Shown: in pieces, positions 51,143 to 60,391 of the stretch | Numbering within the stretch: the first letter of the stretch is position 1 | Layout of the letters: each line of letters begins with the position of its first letter | Source of the DNA: JADJLQ01 sp964405735 | GTDB lineage: Bacteria > Bacteroidota > Bacteroidia > Chitinophagales > Saprospiraceae | Direction: 5' to 3' | Assembly: GCA_964405735.1 (NCBI GenBank) | Contig: CAYOPD010000011.1 | Coordinates: 1 to 64,000 of the forward strand | DNA: 64,000 nucleotides | Program-made: the position numbers and the translations under genes | The notes under the pieces: generated by a model | The model's database searches: none | The model's input: the letters and a program-made list of their open reading frames with translations, nothing else | Told to the model about the DNA's origin: nothing

Positions 51143-54100
51143 ATGAGACTACAATTTGCCGTATTGCTCGCTGCTTTGATTTTTCTGCTCTTACTCCAAT
51201 GTGCCGGTTCTAAAAACAAACAGGACAATATGGCCCTGCGATCGGATTACAAAACATTATGGAAACAAATTGATTCACTGGAGGCAGACGGCCTTCCGGA
51301 ATCAGCAAGAAAAAAAACCTTGTTGATCTATGAAAAGGCACTAAAAGAAAACGATGAGGTCAATACTATAAAATCCCTGATCTATCTTGCGAAATACGGT
51401 GCACAACTGGACGAGGCCGGTTTGCTGGCGTCGATCAAACAAATTGAATCAGAATTAAAATCCGGGAGCAGGACCAGCCAATCGATCAAACATTCCCTGC
51501 TGGCCGATCTCTATCAGCATTATTTCAGGTCCAACATTTGGGTCATCCGGGGCCGCACCCCTGTCTTTTCGGATAGCCTGGCCACCGGTTCCCCGGAAAC
51601 CTGGTCTGTCCTTGAATTTTTACAGAAAATACGGAAACACCATCTGAACGCGGTAGATTATCCCGGTCTTAAAAATGAACCGGTTTCGGAGTATCTCGCC
51701 TTGTTGACGGATGGAGAAAATAGCGATTCCCTGAGGCCTTTCCTTTATGATATCCTGGCGCACCGTGCCTTGGATTATTTTATGCAGGGCATGTCCGATA
51801 TGGACCTCACGGCTGAAGATTACCGTTTAGATGATCCGCGGCTATTTGCACAAACCGGGCAGTTTTTGCGGCTTAATCCGCAATTCAGGCAGGAAGAACC
51901 TTCTTTCTACGGGCAGGTGATCCATTTGTTTCAATCGCTGGAGGATTTTCACCAAAAAGATGTAAATCCGGCGGCATACCTGGATGTGGTGCAGAAGCGG
52001 ATCCAATATGTATACGAACACTTTTCAGGGGAAGGGAAAGACAAATTATACGAATCCTCCCTGGACCAGTGGATATCCCTTTATCCACGACAGCCCGGCG
52101 TGTTTTATCTCCTGAAAGCTAATTTATACACTCAATGGGGTTACCGGTATGAACCTTTCAGTGAAGATAGTATTTACCGTCCCTGGCTGGAGCGGGCAAG
52201 GACCGTTTTGGAACAAGTCATCGCAAAATATCCTGAAACCAGGGAAGCCGCCCTGGCCAGGAATCAACTCATTGCTTTACTCCAGATTCAGATCCAGGGT
52301 CAGGCGGAACAAGTAAACGTAACCGGCCAACCGTTCAGAATGTTTGTCCAGTACCGCAATGCGCCGATGGTTTATGTTCGCATTGTAAGAGTATCGGATA
52401 CCCTTAGAAAAAGATTGCAGTTTAACAGATCCCCGGAAAATATTCAACTTCTGCTGCAGGAGACTCCGGTTCAATCCTTTCAGCAGGCACTGCCGGCTGT
52501 TGAGGACTTGCAGGAACACCGGACCGAATTAAAAATCGGAGCACTTCGACCGGGGATGTATGCCATCCTGCTGAGTAATCTACCGGACCTTCAAATGGGC
52601 AGGGATGCAATTGCCCTGCTGTATACCCATGTTTCAAACCTGTCGTACCTGTATGAGGCCGGGTATCGGGCAAGGCATGCGGACAGGAAGGATTCCAACG
52701 AAAAACTATTTATTGTGGACCGGACCAGCGGTGTACCCCAGGAAGATGTCCAGGCGGTTTTTTATGAACAATTCTACAACGATCGGCTCCGGACACAGGA
52801 GTGGAAAGAAGTTCAAAGAGTTCGGTCGGATAAATCGGGATCGGTAAGCCCGGTATTGCCGCCAAACAAAAACTATTCAGTTGCTTTGATCCGGGGCATG
52901 GACAGCCTTTGGCTTCAGGATGGTTTCCCTCATTTTTCTTATGACCGGAATGGATTAGAAGAAAGGGAAGATGCATTATTGTTTCTGGACCGTTCATTGT
53001 ATCGGCCAGGGCAAATGCTTTATTTCAAAGGACTGGCCCTGATCCGCGATGTTAATGACCAGCCAAGAATCCAAAAAAACCGAAAGGTGACGGTGAGCCT
53101 GCATGATGCCAATGGCCAGGCAGTCAGCAAAAAGATCTTTATTTCAGGAGATTTCGGTTCTTTCCATGGTTCTTTCGTTTTACCGTCAGGGGGGCTTAGC
53201 GGTTCCATGAGCCTGGTGACCGATCTCAACCAGGCTTCGGTTGGATTCCAGGTGGAGGAATACAAGCGTCCTCGATTTGAGGTGACCTTTGATACTGCAA
53301 TGGCGATTTACAGGCTCAATGAACCGGTGTTGGTCAAAGGCCATGCCTTTAATTTTGCGGGCAATGCCGTTGACCAGGCCATGGTCAGATACACCGTCAC
53401 CCGCGAAAGGTGGATCAGGCCATTACCCTGGTGGAGTTGGAAGATCTATTTTCCGCAAAGGTCCAATCCGGTGATCATAACGAAAGGGGAGACTATGACA
53501 GATGTATCCGGTGGATTCCAGGTTCCTTTTATAGCATTACCGGAAACCAATATGGGGAATGATCAGGATCAGAGTTATATTTTTTCCGTTCAGGCCGACA
53601 TTTCAGACTTTAGCGGAGAGACCAGGTCTGGCATAACCAGTATGCGCATTGGGAAGAAAAATCTGGTTTTGCAATCCGATCTGGGCACTTACCTCCCGGC
53701 AGACCAGACAGGATCCTTCGTGGTCAAAGCGACCGATCTCAATGATATCCCTGTGCAGGCTTCTGGTTCCTGGACCTTGAACCAATTGGAGATACCCTCA
53801 ACCCAATATCGCAAACGCTACTGGCTGAGGCCGGATCAACAAGTCCTGGCGGAATCCGAATACAGGAATTTGTTTCCATTGGACCTTTACCGCAATGAAG
53901 ATGACCTGACCACCTGGGCCCTGGCAAAACTGATCCAGTCCTCGCCATTTCAAGCCGGTCAGCCATCCCGGTTGAATCAGCCACTTCGGCCGGGTGCATA
54001 CAAACTGGTGGCTGTGGCCAAAGACCGCTATCAACAGGAAACCGAATGGGTCCATTATTTCTGGGTATATGATTTGGAAAATAAAAATCTTCCGTCCTGG

Positions 54101-57100
54101 AAGGCGCTTCAAATGCTTCAGGACTCAACAACTCTTGAGCCGGGCCAGGTCATGAATTATCATATCCAATTTCAAACAAGCCATCAACATGTATTATTTA
54201 CCCATAGCCGGGAAGAAAGTGTCCGATGGTTGATGGTTGATGGATTGACCTCTGATTCTGTCAAGATCCAAGAAGCTGACCGGGGAAAAATATTTACCAT
54301 AAACGGATATGCTGTCCGGGACAACCGGTTCTACGAAGAACATTTGCGCTACAGTATACCCTGGTCCGACAAATTGCTCAGGATCGAGACGAAAAGCTTC
54401 AGGGATCAGCTCCTTCCGGGGCAAAAAGAGGAATGGACCTTAAAGATTTCCGGCCAGGCTAAGGAAAAATTCATGGCTGAAGTGGTGGCCTCCATGTACG
54501 ATCAGTCCCTGGACGAATATTATCCGCATGGATGGAATACCGGATTGTTTTATCAGCGCGAAATGCCAGGCCTGGACTTTTCCGCGCCTTCATTTATTGC
54601 AGTGCATTCTGACCTGATTTCCATGTCCTCTGTCGCCATGCAGGAAATCAAACCGGTGATCTACCGGGATTTAAACTGGTTTGGCTTTGAGATGGGATAC
54701 TACCATTATATGAGGGGCCGGGCAATGGGTATGGGCCAAAAAGTCCTGCAGAATAATGAAGTTGTTCCGGAGGCAGCCCAGGCTGCAGATTCTAAAAAGG
54801 ATGGGACCGTTCCCCCCGGACCTGCCGGGCCACCTCAGCCCCCTCAGGTACCTTCAGTGATCACTCCAAGGAAAAACCTGAACGAGACTGTATTTTTTTA
54901 TCCCGATATCCTTACGGATGCGGAGGGCAACTTCAGCCTGCATTTTACCATGAATGAGGCATTGACAAAATGGAGGCTGATGTTATTCGGCCATACCCAG
55001 GATCTGAAATCAGGCTATCTGGAAAAGAGTGTAACCACCCGTAAGGATTTGATGGTATTTCCCAATGCGCCAAGGTTTGTGAGGCAAGGGGATGTTTTAA
55101 TCTTGCCGGCTAAAATCAATAACCAATCCGATAAAATGCTGGTGGGTAATGCGCGGCTCGAAATATTCGATCCCATCTCGGGCAAAGAGCTGAAAAAAGA
55201 ATTTGGCCTCCATCCTGCAGAAGTTTCTTTCCAGGCTGCCCCTGCCCAATCAGCGGCGGTTTCCTGGAAAATTGCAATCCCAGGATCTTACCAGGGCATG
55301 CTGGGTTACCGGGTACTGGCCGAATCCGGAACATATACGGATGGTGAAGAAAATATACTGCCCGTGCTTTCAAACCGGATGCTGGTGACCGAAACCCTGC
55401 CCATCCAGGTGGATGCAAACCAATCCAAGTCCTTTTTTTTCGACGCATTGAGGGATAAATCCAACTCCGGATCACTCCGGCATCACAGGTATACCCTGGA
55501 AATGACCACCAATCCTGCCTGGTATGCCATACAGGCACTTCCTTACCTGATGGAATATCCCTACGACTGTACCGAACAGATCGTAAACCGCATGTACGCC
55601 AATCTGCTGGGTGCAAAAATCATGAATTCCAACCCGGCCATCCGGAACATTTTTGAAGCCTGGGCAAAGACGGATGCATTGAAAAGCCCATTGCAAAAGA
55701 ATGAAGAGTTAAAAAATGCAGTGCTGGCAGAAACACCCTGGGTGCAGGATGCCTTGTCGGAACAGGAGCAGCAGAAAATGATCGCTTTATTTTTTGATAA
55801 AAACCGGTTACAAGCCGAAAAAGAAAAAACGATCAGGCTTTTACAGGAGCGTCAATTGTCCAATGGAGGATTCCCCTGGTTTGGGGGCAGGGACGACTGG
55901 TACATTTCCCAATACATCCTGGAGACTTTTGGGCAACTGAAATCCGCGGTCCTCCTTGAAGCAAATCTGAATGAAATGGTCACGCGACTGATCCAATACT
56001 GTGACGTCGAATTGCAGCGATATTATGAAGAACAAAAACGATTGTCCGGGAAAAATGAGGTGGGGCTTTCTGCGATTGCCGTTCATTACCTCTATGTCCG
56101 GTCTTTTTTTAAGGAAAATGCGATTCCGGCGGGTACCCGGCCCGCTTTTGACTACTTTCTGAAAGAGTCGGAAAAACAATGGCTGAAACAAAACCTGGGA
56201 AGCCAGGCGATGATTGCCCTGGCCGGCCATCGCTGGAACTCCGATGGCGCAATTCCGGTCAAAATCATTGCATCTCTCAAAGAAAAGGCTCAGCACCATG
56301 CTGAACTTGGTATGTACTGGAAGTTTGACGCGGGTTACCGGTGGTTTGAATTGCCAATCGAAACGCAGGTATTGCTTATTGAAGCCTTTGACCAGGTAAC
56401 CAGGGACAGGGCCTCGGTTGAAAAAATGAAATTGTGGTTGCTCAAGCACAAACAGACCAATCACTGGCCGAGTACCAAATCTACGGCCGCGGCGGTAAAC
56501 GCCCTGGTCAATTTCGGCAATGACTGGATCTCTGAAACCCGGATACCCGAGCTCATCCTTGGCGAAGAGAGCATCAAACCGGGCCTGGATCAGGTGATTC
56601 CCGGAATTGGCTATTTCAAGATTGCCAGATCTGCGGAACAGGTCAATCCTTCGCTGGCGGCCATCCAGGTCAAAAATGAAAACAACCACATCGCCTGGGG
56701 CTCTGCTTACTGGCAATATTTTGAGGACCTGGATAAAATCACGTTGGCCAATACACTGCCTCTTCAAATGAATAAAGCGCTGTACCTGGAAGAAACGGAA
56801 GGCAGTAGAAAAGTCCTAAAATCCTTCAAGTTGTTGACACCGGGTGATAAGGTCATTGTTCGAATTGAACTCAAGGCCGATCGGCCGATGGACTATGTGC
56901 ATCTGAAGGATATGCGGGCCGCCGGATTTGAACCAGCAGCTGTGATCAGCGAATACAAGTACCAGGGTGGTTTGTTTTATTTCGAAAGTACCAAAGACCT
57001 GGCCACTCATTTTTTCTTTGATCACATGTCCCCGGGGACCTATGTGCTCGAATATGCATTGCGGGTAAGCCAGAAGGGCGACTTTTCCAACGGCATATCC

Positions 57101-57169
57101 AGCATTCAATGCATGTATGCTCCTGAATTCAGCACACACAGCGCAGGAATGCGGATCGAGGTGCAATAA
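51143..57169 (+). CDS. alpha-2-macroglobulin family lipoprotein with thioester site
   Basis: A 2008-residue envelope protein. The signal peptide ends LLLLQ with Cys20 lipidated. The N-terminal 350 residues are helical and unlike macroglobulin; then MG-type beta domains (about 380-1150, with the MG2 block YRPGQMLYFKGL at about 615). A Pro-rich segment (GPAGPPQPPQVP, about 1230) could be a bait region. The A2M domain starts at NETVFFYPDILTDAEGNF. The thioester domain has YPYDCTEQ with Cys1476 and Gln1479, and an alpha/alpha toroid follows. Bacterial A2Ms trap proteases that breach the envelope. The usual partner gene, pbpC (PBP1c), is not adjacent. Confidence 0.9.
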   Translation: MRLQFAVLLAALIFLLLLQCAGSKNKQDNMALRSDYKTLWKQIDSLEADGLPESARKKTLLIYEKALKENDEVNTIKSLIYLAKYGAQLDEAGLLASIKQIESELKSGSRTSQSIKHSLLADLYQHYFRSNIWVIRGRTPVFSDSLATGSPETWSVLEFLQKIRKHHLNAVDYPGLKNEPVSEYLALLTDGENSDSLRPFLYDILAHRALDYFMQGMSDMDLTAEDYRLDDPRLFAQTGQFLRLNPQFRQEEPSFYGQVIHLFQSLEDFHQKDVNPAAYLDVVQKRIQYVYEHFSGEGKDKLYESSLDQWISLYPRQPGVFYLLKANLYTQWGYRYEPFSEDSIYRPWLERARTVLEQVIAKYPETREAALARNQLIALLQIQIQGQAEQVNVTGQPFRMFVQYRNAPMVYVRIVRVSDTLRKRLQFNRSPENIQLLLQETPVQSFQQALPAVEDLQEHRTELKIGALRPGMYAILLSNLPDLQMGRDAIALLYTHVSNLSYLYEAGYRARHADRKDSNEKLFIVDRTSGVPQEDVQAVFYEQFYNDRLRTQEWKEVQRVRSDKSGSVSPVLPPNKNYSVALIRGMDSLWLQDGFPHFSYDRNGLEEREDALLFLDRSLYRPGQMLYFKGLALIRDVNDQPRIQKNRKVTVSLHDANGQAVSKKIFISGDFGSFHGSFVLPSGGLSGSMSLVTDLNQASVGFQVEEYKRPRFEVTFDTAMAIYRLNEPVLVKGHAFNFAGNAVDQAMVRYTVTRERWIRPLPWWSWKIYFPQRSNPVIITKGETMTDVSGGFQVPFIALPETNMGNDQDQSYIFSVQADISDFSGETRSGITSMRIGKKNLVLQSDLGTYLPADQTGSFVVKATDLNDIPVQASGSWTLNQLEIPSTQYRKRYWLRPDQQVLAESEYRNLFPLDLYRNEDDLTTWALAKLIQSSPFQAGQPSRLNQPLRPGAYKLVAVAKDRYQQETEWVHYFWVYDLENKNLPSWKALQMLQDSTTLEPGQVMNYHIQFQTSHQHVLFTHSREESVRWLMVDGLTSDSVKIQEADRGKIFTINGYAVRDNRFYEEHLRYSIPWSDKLLRIETKSFRDQLLPGQKEEWTLKISGQAKEKFMAEVVASMYDQSLDEYYPHGWNTGLFYQREMPGLDFSAPSFIAVHSDLISMSSVAMQEIKPVIYRDLNWFGFEMGYYHYMRGRAMGMGQKVLQNNEVVPEAAQAADSKKDGTVPPGPAGPPQPPQVPSVITPRKNLNETVFFYPDILTDAEGNFSLHFTMNEALTKWRLMLFGHTQDLKSGYLEKSVTTRKDLMVFPNAPRFVRQGDVLILPAKINNQSDKMLVGNARLEIFDPISGKELKKEFGLHPAEVSFQAAPAQSAAVSWKIAIPGSYQGMLGYRVLAESGTYTDGEENILPVLSNRMLVTETLPIQVDANQSKSFFFDALRDKSNSGSLRHHRYTLEMTTNPAWYAIQALPYLMEYPYDCTEQIVNRMYANLLGAKIMNSNPAIRNIFEAWAKTDALKSPLQKNEELKNAVLAETPWVQDALSEQEQQKMIALFFDKNRLQAEKEKTIRLLQERQLSNGGFPWFGGRDDWYISQYILETFGQLKSAVLLEANLNEMVTRLIQYCDVELQRYYEEQKRLSGKNEVGLSAIAVHYLYVRSFFKENAIPAGTRPAFDYFLKESEKQWLKQNLGSQAMIALAGHRWNSDGAIPVKIIASLKEKAQHHAELGMYWKFDAGYRWFELPIETQVLLIEAFDQVTRDRASVEKMKLWLLKHKQTNHWPSTKSTAAAVNALVNFGNDWISETRIPELILGEESIKPGLDQVIPGIGYFKIARSAEQVNPSLAAIQVKNENNHIAWGSAYWQYFEDLDKITLANTLPLQMNKALYLEETEGSRKVLKSFKLLTPGDKVIVRIELKADRPMDYVHLKDMRAAGFEPAAVISEYKYQGGLFYFESTKDLATHFFFDHMSPGTYVLEYALRVSQKGDFSNGISSIQCMYAPEFSTHSAGMRIEVQ

Positions 57170-57188
57170 AAAAGAAGGAAGGTAATAG

Positions 57189-57902
57189 TCAGGACTTCAT
57201 TGTGAATTTCACGGCGCTCTGCTTAAGCACCATTTCATAAAGGGCCGTACTGATCAGCATCATCAGCATCATATACTGGCTGTCTTCAACAGGTATGGTG
57301 ACCATGCGGATTCCCAGGTTTTCTGCATTGTTGTACCAAACTACGGGTTCCTGCGTAAATCCTCCCGTAAGCACCCCATTGACCAGGGAAAAGGGGATAA
57401 AACTTACCGCATAACCCAGCAGGAATTTGCTCCAGGGAAAACCTTTGAACAATAATAACACCAGGCTGAGTCCGAGGGCATTCAGGGCCATTGCGGTAAG
57501 GGTATAGAGTTTATCCGTATTCAGGGATGCGATCACCAGGTTGGTCAAAGCGACGATGGCAAAAAACATTTTAGCGGGTTTTTCCCAATTTGGCCTGCGA
57601 ACCAGGTGATGGAGCGATTCGTATATAAACAGGCAGGAATAGCCGATCAGGAAAAAAAACAGGATTTCTTCCAGGGGCAGGCCATAAGCTTTTATCCCGG
57701 TAATGTATTTGTCATTAAAACCCCAGACACCCGCATCGGTGAACCAAAAATCCCAGATGAGGAAGAAGGCGGCCATGCCGGCAAGCCCAGTCAGGATCGC
57801 CTTCCATCGGCCTATAAAATGAATCCATTTTCTTTCAAAGGAAAAAAGAAATGGAATCGAAAACGAAGCGAAGTCCAGGAACAGATATAAGTATTTAGCC
57901 AA
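57189..57902 (-). CDS. lycopene cyclase (CrtYcd-type)
   Basis: A 237-residue membrane protein with about seven helices, formed by two related halves as in fused CrtYc-CrtYd cyclases. The repeated P-x-E-E/D motif occurs as GLPLEEILFFFLIG (about 75-88) and VTIPVEDSQYMMLM (about 205-218). It converts lycopene to beta-carotene without the flavin of the CrtY/CrtL class. It begins at TTG 57902, since no ATG is available at the family start KYLYLFL. It shares strand and pigment context with the crtI-crtB-crtZ operon but is separated from it by the pirin and DUF697 genes. The stop lies 19 bp from the convergent macroglobulin gene. Confidence 0.88.
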   Translation of the reverse strand: MAKYLYLFLDFASFSIPFLFSFERKWIHFIGRWKAILTGLAGMAAFFLIWDFWFTDAGVWGFNDKYITGIKAYGLPLEEILFFFLIGYSCLFIYESLHHLVRRPNWEKPAKMFFAIVALTNLVIASLNTDKLYTLTAMALNALGLSLVLLLFKGFPWSKFLLGYAVSFIPFSLVNGVLTGGFTQEPVVWYNNAENLGIRMVTIPVEDSQYMMLMMLISTALYEMVLKQSAVKFTMKS

Positions 57903-57972
57903 TCCGGTTGGTTGTTTTTATGGGATCAAAATAGGGATCAAACGAGGGCCAGCCTCCGGGATTATTGGAAAT

Positions 57973-58695
57973 TCATAACAGCATGGGTACTTCCATGACC
58001 AGGAATTCTGCAGGGCCCGCGGAAGAAATCTCGACCTTGTCCGTTCCGGTGATGCCGAGGCCATCGCGTTGATGATAGGTCTGGCCGTATAGGGAAAGGT
58101 CGCCGCTGAGAATAAAAATATACACTCCATTGCCTTCCTTTTTCAGGGAATACGTTAAGGCAAAAGGCCGGTCAAACCGGCCCAGGTGAAACCAGGCTTG
58201 TTGATGGATCCACACTCCGGTATCCCCGGCATCGGGTGAAAGGACCTGGGTGAGCTGGTTATTCAGCGCCGAGGTGTCGAGGGTGATCTGATCGTACCTG
58301 GGTTTTACATTTTCCTTGTCAGGCAGGACCCAGATCTGAAGAAATTTGACCGGAATGTCTTTGTTTTTATTGTATTCACTGTGATGTATGCCGGTACCTG
58401 CACTCATGACCTGGATGTCGCCACTACGGATCACGGTTTTATTACCCATGCTGTCTTTGTGTTCCAGGTCACCGGACAACGGGATGGAAATAATCTCCAT
58501 ATTATCGTGATGGTGCATTCCAAATCCTTTGCCTCCGGCCACCGTATCGTCATTAATCACCCGGAGAGCGCCAAAATGGACACGGTCGGGATCGTAATAA
58601 TGACCAAAACTGAACGTATGCCTGCTCTGAAGCCATCCAAAATCGACCTGGCCCCGGGTATCCGCAGGATGAACTTTAATTTGCATGGTATCCAT
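57973..58695 (-). CDS. pirin family protein
   Basis: A 240-residue bicupin. The N-terminal cupin has the metal-binding HTFSFGHYYDP and GFGMHHHDNMEIISIPLSGDLEHKDS, plus the hallmark MSAGTGIHHSEYNKN. The C-terminal cupin (YSLKKEGNGVYIFILSGDLSL) is more divergent. Pirins act as quercetinases or redox sensors; the present one has the residues for metal binding. The open frame extends to 58737, but the family starts at the IKVHPADTRGQVDFGWL segment, favouring ATG 58695 (or 58686). It may be co-transcribed with the lycopene cyclase gene, 70 bp downstream. Confidence 0.9.
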   Translation of the reverse strand: MDTMQIKVHPADTRGQVDFGWLQSRHTFSFGHYYDPDRVHFGALRVINDDTVAGGKGFGMHHHDNMEIISIPLSGDLEHKDSMGNKTVIRSGDIQVMSAGTGIHHSEYNKNKDIPVKFLQIWVLPDKENVKPRYDQITLDTSALNNQLTQVLSPDAGDTGVWIHQQAWFHLGRFDRPFALTYSLKKEGNGVYIFILSGDLSLYGQTYHQRDGLGITGTDKVEISSAGPAEFLVMEVPMLL

Positions 58696-58798
58696 TTTAA
58701 TTAGAAAATTAAACAGATCCGGCTGAAATTGGTTCACCGGATGTACTGGGGCAAATATCCGGATTCAGGGACGATTCCCGCGATTTAGTCGAACAAAA

Positions 58799-58829
58799 TT
58801 GACCTTAGGGTTTTACGATCCGATATTTG
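58799..58829 (+). promoter_or_regulatory. promoter TTGA-N19-GATATTTG
   Basis: A -33-like TTGA (58799-58802) and a -7-like GATATTTG (58822-58829, one mismatch to TAnnTTTG) at the standard 19-bp spacing. It lies 16 nt before the ATG at 58846. Confidence 0.45.
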
Positions 58830-58845
58830 TATTAAATTGGAAAAT

Positions 58846-59472
58846 ATGACAGAGCATGACCTCTCAGAAAAAGCACAGCGGGACAAGGAAGTGGATTCCG
58901 TAATACGCAATCACCTGGTTTGGTCGATGGGCGCAGGATTCATACCGGTGCCGGTGGCCGATTTTTTTGCGGTGAGTGCCATACAACTCGATATGGTACG
59001 CCAGCTATGCCGGGTGTACGATATTGAATTCAAGGAAACGGAAGGCAAAGCCATCATCAGCAGCATCACGTCCTCCGGACTGGCCAGGCTGGCAGCCCGG
59101 ACGGTGGTCAAGTTTATACCGGGGGCAGGAAGTTTCATCGGTGGTATGGCTGTGGCTGTACTTTCTGGCGCTTCAACCTATGCGCTGGGTCAGGCATTTC
59201 GTAAACACTTTGAAACCGGGGGCACTTTCCTCGATTTTGACCTCTCGAGGCTGAAGAAGATCTACGACGATATGTTTGAGAAAGGGAAAGAGGTTGCCGA
59301 GCAGATCCGGCATGAAGAAAAACAAACCGAAGAAAACATGCTGAAGGCAAGCCACGGTGGCACCGCCGCCATCATCGATAAACTGTCGGATCTAGGCAAA
59401 ATGAAAGAACAGGGACTCATCACGGAAAAAGAATTCCTCAAGATGAAAGAGAAACTGTTGTCCGATTTCTAA
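58846..59472 (+). CDS. DUF697 protein with C-terminal SHOCT domain
   Basis: A 208-residue protein. Residues about 15-125 form a DUF697 (YcjF-like) domain with hydrophobic, membrane-inserting stretches: NHLVWSMGAGFIPVPVADFFAVSAIQLDM, and VVKFIPGAGSFIGGMAVAVLSGASTYALG. After a charged coiled-coil segment (EKGKEVAEQIRHEEKQTEENML), residues about 178-208 form a SHOCT motif (IDKLSDLGKMKEQGLITEKEFLKMKEKLL), a short oligomerisation/targeting module. DUF697 proteins often accompany dynamin-like or Era-like GTPases; one such GTPase is present at 7-8.8 kb but is not linked. Start is ATG 58846; the TTG at 58837 is less likely. Its stop overlaps the convergent crtZ end by 4 bp. Confidence 0.83.
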   Translation: MTEHDLSEKAQRDKEVDSVIRNHLVWSMGAGFIPVPVADFFAVSAIQLDMVRQLCRVYDIEFKETEGKAIISSITSSGLARLAARTVVKFIPGAGSFIGGMAVAVLSGASTYALGQAFRKHFETGGTFLDFDLSRLKKIYDDMFEKGKEVAEQIRHEEKQTEENMLKASHGGTAAIIDKLSDLGKMKEQGLITEKEFLKMKEKLLSDF

Positions 59473-59936
59473 GCCTTCGAAGCTGCTGCTTCTTTAAAAT
59501 ATTTAAGGGGTACCCAAAGCATTCCGAAACATTCTCCGTCTTCCTTTCCCAGGTGCTTGTGGTGAACCTTGTGGGCTTTGCGGATTGCTCTGAAATAAAT
59601 CCAATTGCTGTTCCTGAACCACTTGAACCGCTGATGGATGAATACATCATGTACGAGGAAATAACAAATGCCATACACCAGGATCCCCAGCCCGATATAA
59701 GTGAAAAAAGTAAAGGGGCTGAGCAGGCCTGCCACGAAAGCCAAAAAGCTTGGAATGGCAAAGACCAGGAAAAACCGGTCATTGGTTTCAAAAAAGGCAT
59801 GTTGCCGGGCTTTGGGGTCGTGATGATCCCGGTGCCAGGACCATAGCTTTCCATGCATCAGGTAACGGTGTGCCGACCAGGCGACGAATTCCATGACGCA
59901 AAAAGTGGCGAAGGTGATTAAAACATTGGCCATCAT
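59469..59936 (-). CDS. crtZ: beta-carotene hydroxylase
   Basis: A 155-residue di-iron membrane hydroxylase of the fatty-acid-hydroxylase/CrtZ family that turns beta-carotene into zeaxanthin. All histidine clusters are present: HRYLMH (23-28), HRDHH (35-39), HDVFIHQR and HKVHHKH. ETNDRFF and KEDGECFGML are CrtZ hallmarks. Four hydrophobic helices surround the site. The start (ATG 59936, or the adjacent ATG 59933) overlaps the SRPBCC stop, so it is translated as the last gene of the crtI-crtB-SRPBCC-crtZ unit. Confidence 0.93.
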   Translation of the reverse strand: MMANVLITFATFCVMEFVAWSAHRYLMHGKLWSWHRDHHDPKARQHAFFETNDRFFLVFAIPSFLAFVAGLLSPFTFFTYIGLGILVYGICYFLVHDVFIHQRFKWFRNSNWIYFRAIRKAHKVHHKHLGKEDGECFGMLWVPLKYFKEAAASKA

Positions 59937-60391
59937 TTGAATTTTGATTTAAGGACTTCTTCCCTGTGTGCAAAGATAGCTTCAATCCGGTTTCCGATCA
60001 TAAACTTATTGACCCATTCTCCCATCCATCCAAAACCCAGGGCGTAGGAAAGGCGGTCCGTCATCCTCACTCCATGCGGTGTTGCCTCGAAATGGTGCTC
60101 ATGATGCCAGAGTGCAAAAGGACCGGAGCGTTGTTCGTCGATAAAATAGGACATCGGTTTACAATGCGTGATCTCCGTGGTCCAGCGCAGGGGAATACCC
60201 AGCAGGGGGGACACGGTATAATTGATAATCATTCCTTCATACATTTCCCTGCCCTTGATATCCGATAAGATCCGGAAGTTCATAAAGTCAGGGGTAATGG
60301 CCTGAAGGTTTTCAGGCCTTGAAAAAAAGGACCACGCTTGCTCCAGGCTGACCGGAAGGTCTTGTTCCCAGGATTTGGTATAAACTTTCAT
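59933..60391 (-). CDS. SRPBCC/START-like protein inside the carotenoid operon
   Basis: A 152-residue helix-grip protein of the polyketide cyclase/SRPBCC group. It shows VYTKSWEQDLPVSLEQAWSFFSRPENLQAITPDFM, a hallmark N-terminus, then ISPLLGIPLRWTTEITHC-type beta strands and PHGVRMTDRLSYALGFGWMGEW, which shape a hydrophobic ligand pocket. No enzymatic residues are evident. It overlaps crtB (ATGA at 60388-60391) and crtZ (ATGA at 59933-59936), so it is made in step with both. Carrying or presenting a carotenoid intermediate between CrtB/CrtI and CrtZ is an attractive but unproven idea. I chose ATG 60391 over 60406 for the ATGA junction. Confidence 0.87.
   Translation of the reverse strand: MKVYTKSWEQDLPVSLEQAWSFFSRPENLQAITPDFMNFRILSDIKGREMYEGMIINYTVSPLLGIPLRWTTEITHCKPMSYFIDEQRSGPFALWHHEHHFEATPHGVRMTDRLSYALGFGWMGEWVNKFMIGNRIEAIFAHREEVLKSKFK

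Noticed and set aside
55841..56767. 308-codon antisense frame in the macroglobulin gene
   Set aside because: Lies wholly within the thioester/toroid region of a well-supported gene and resembles nothing.
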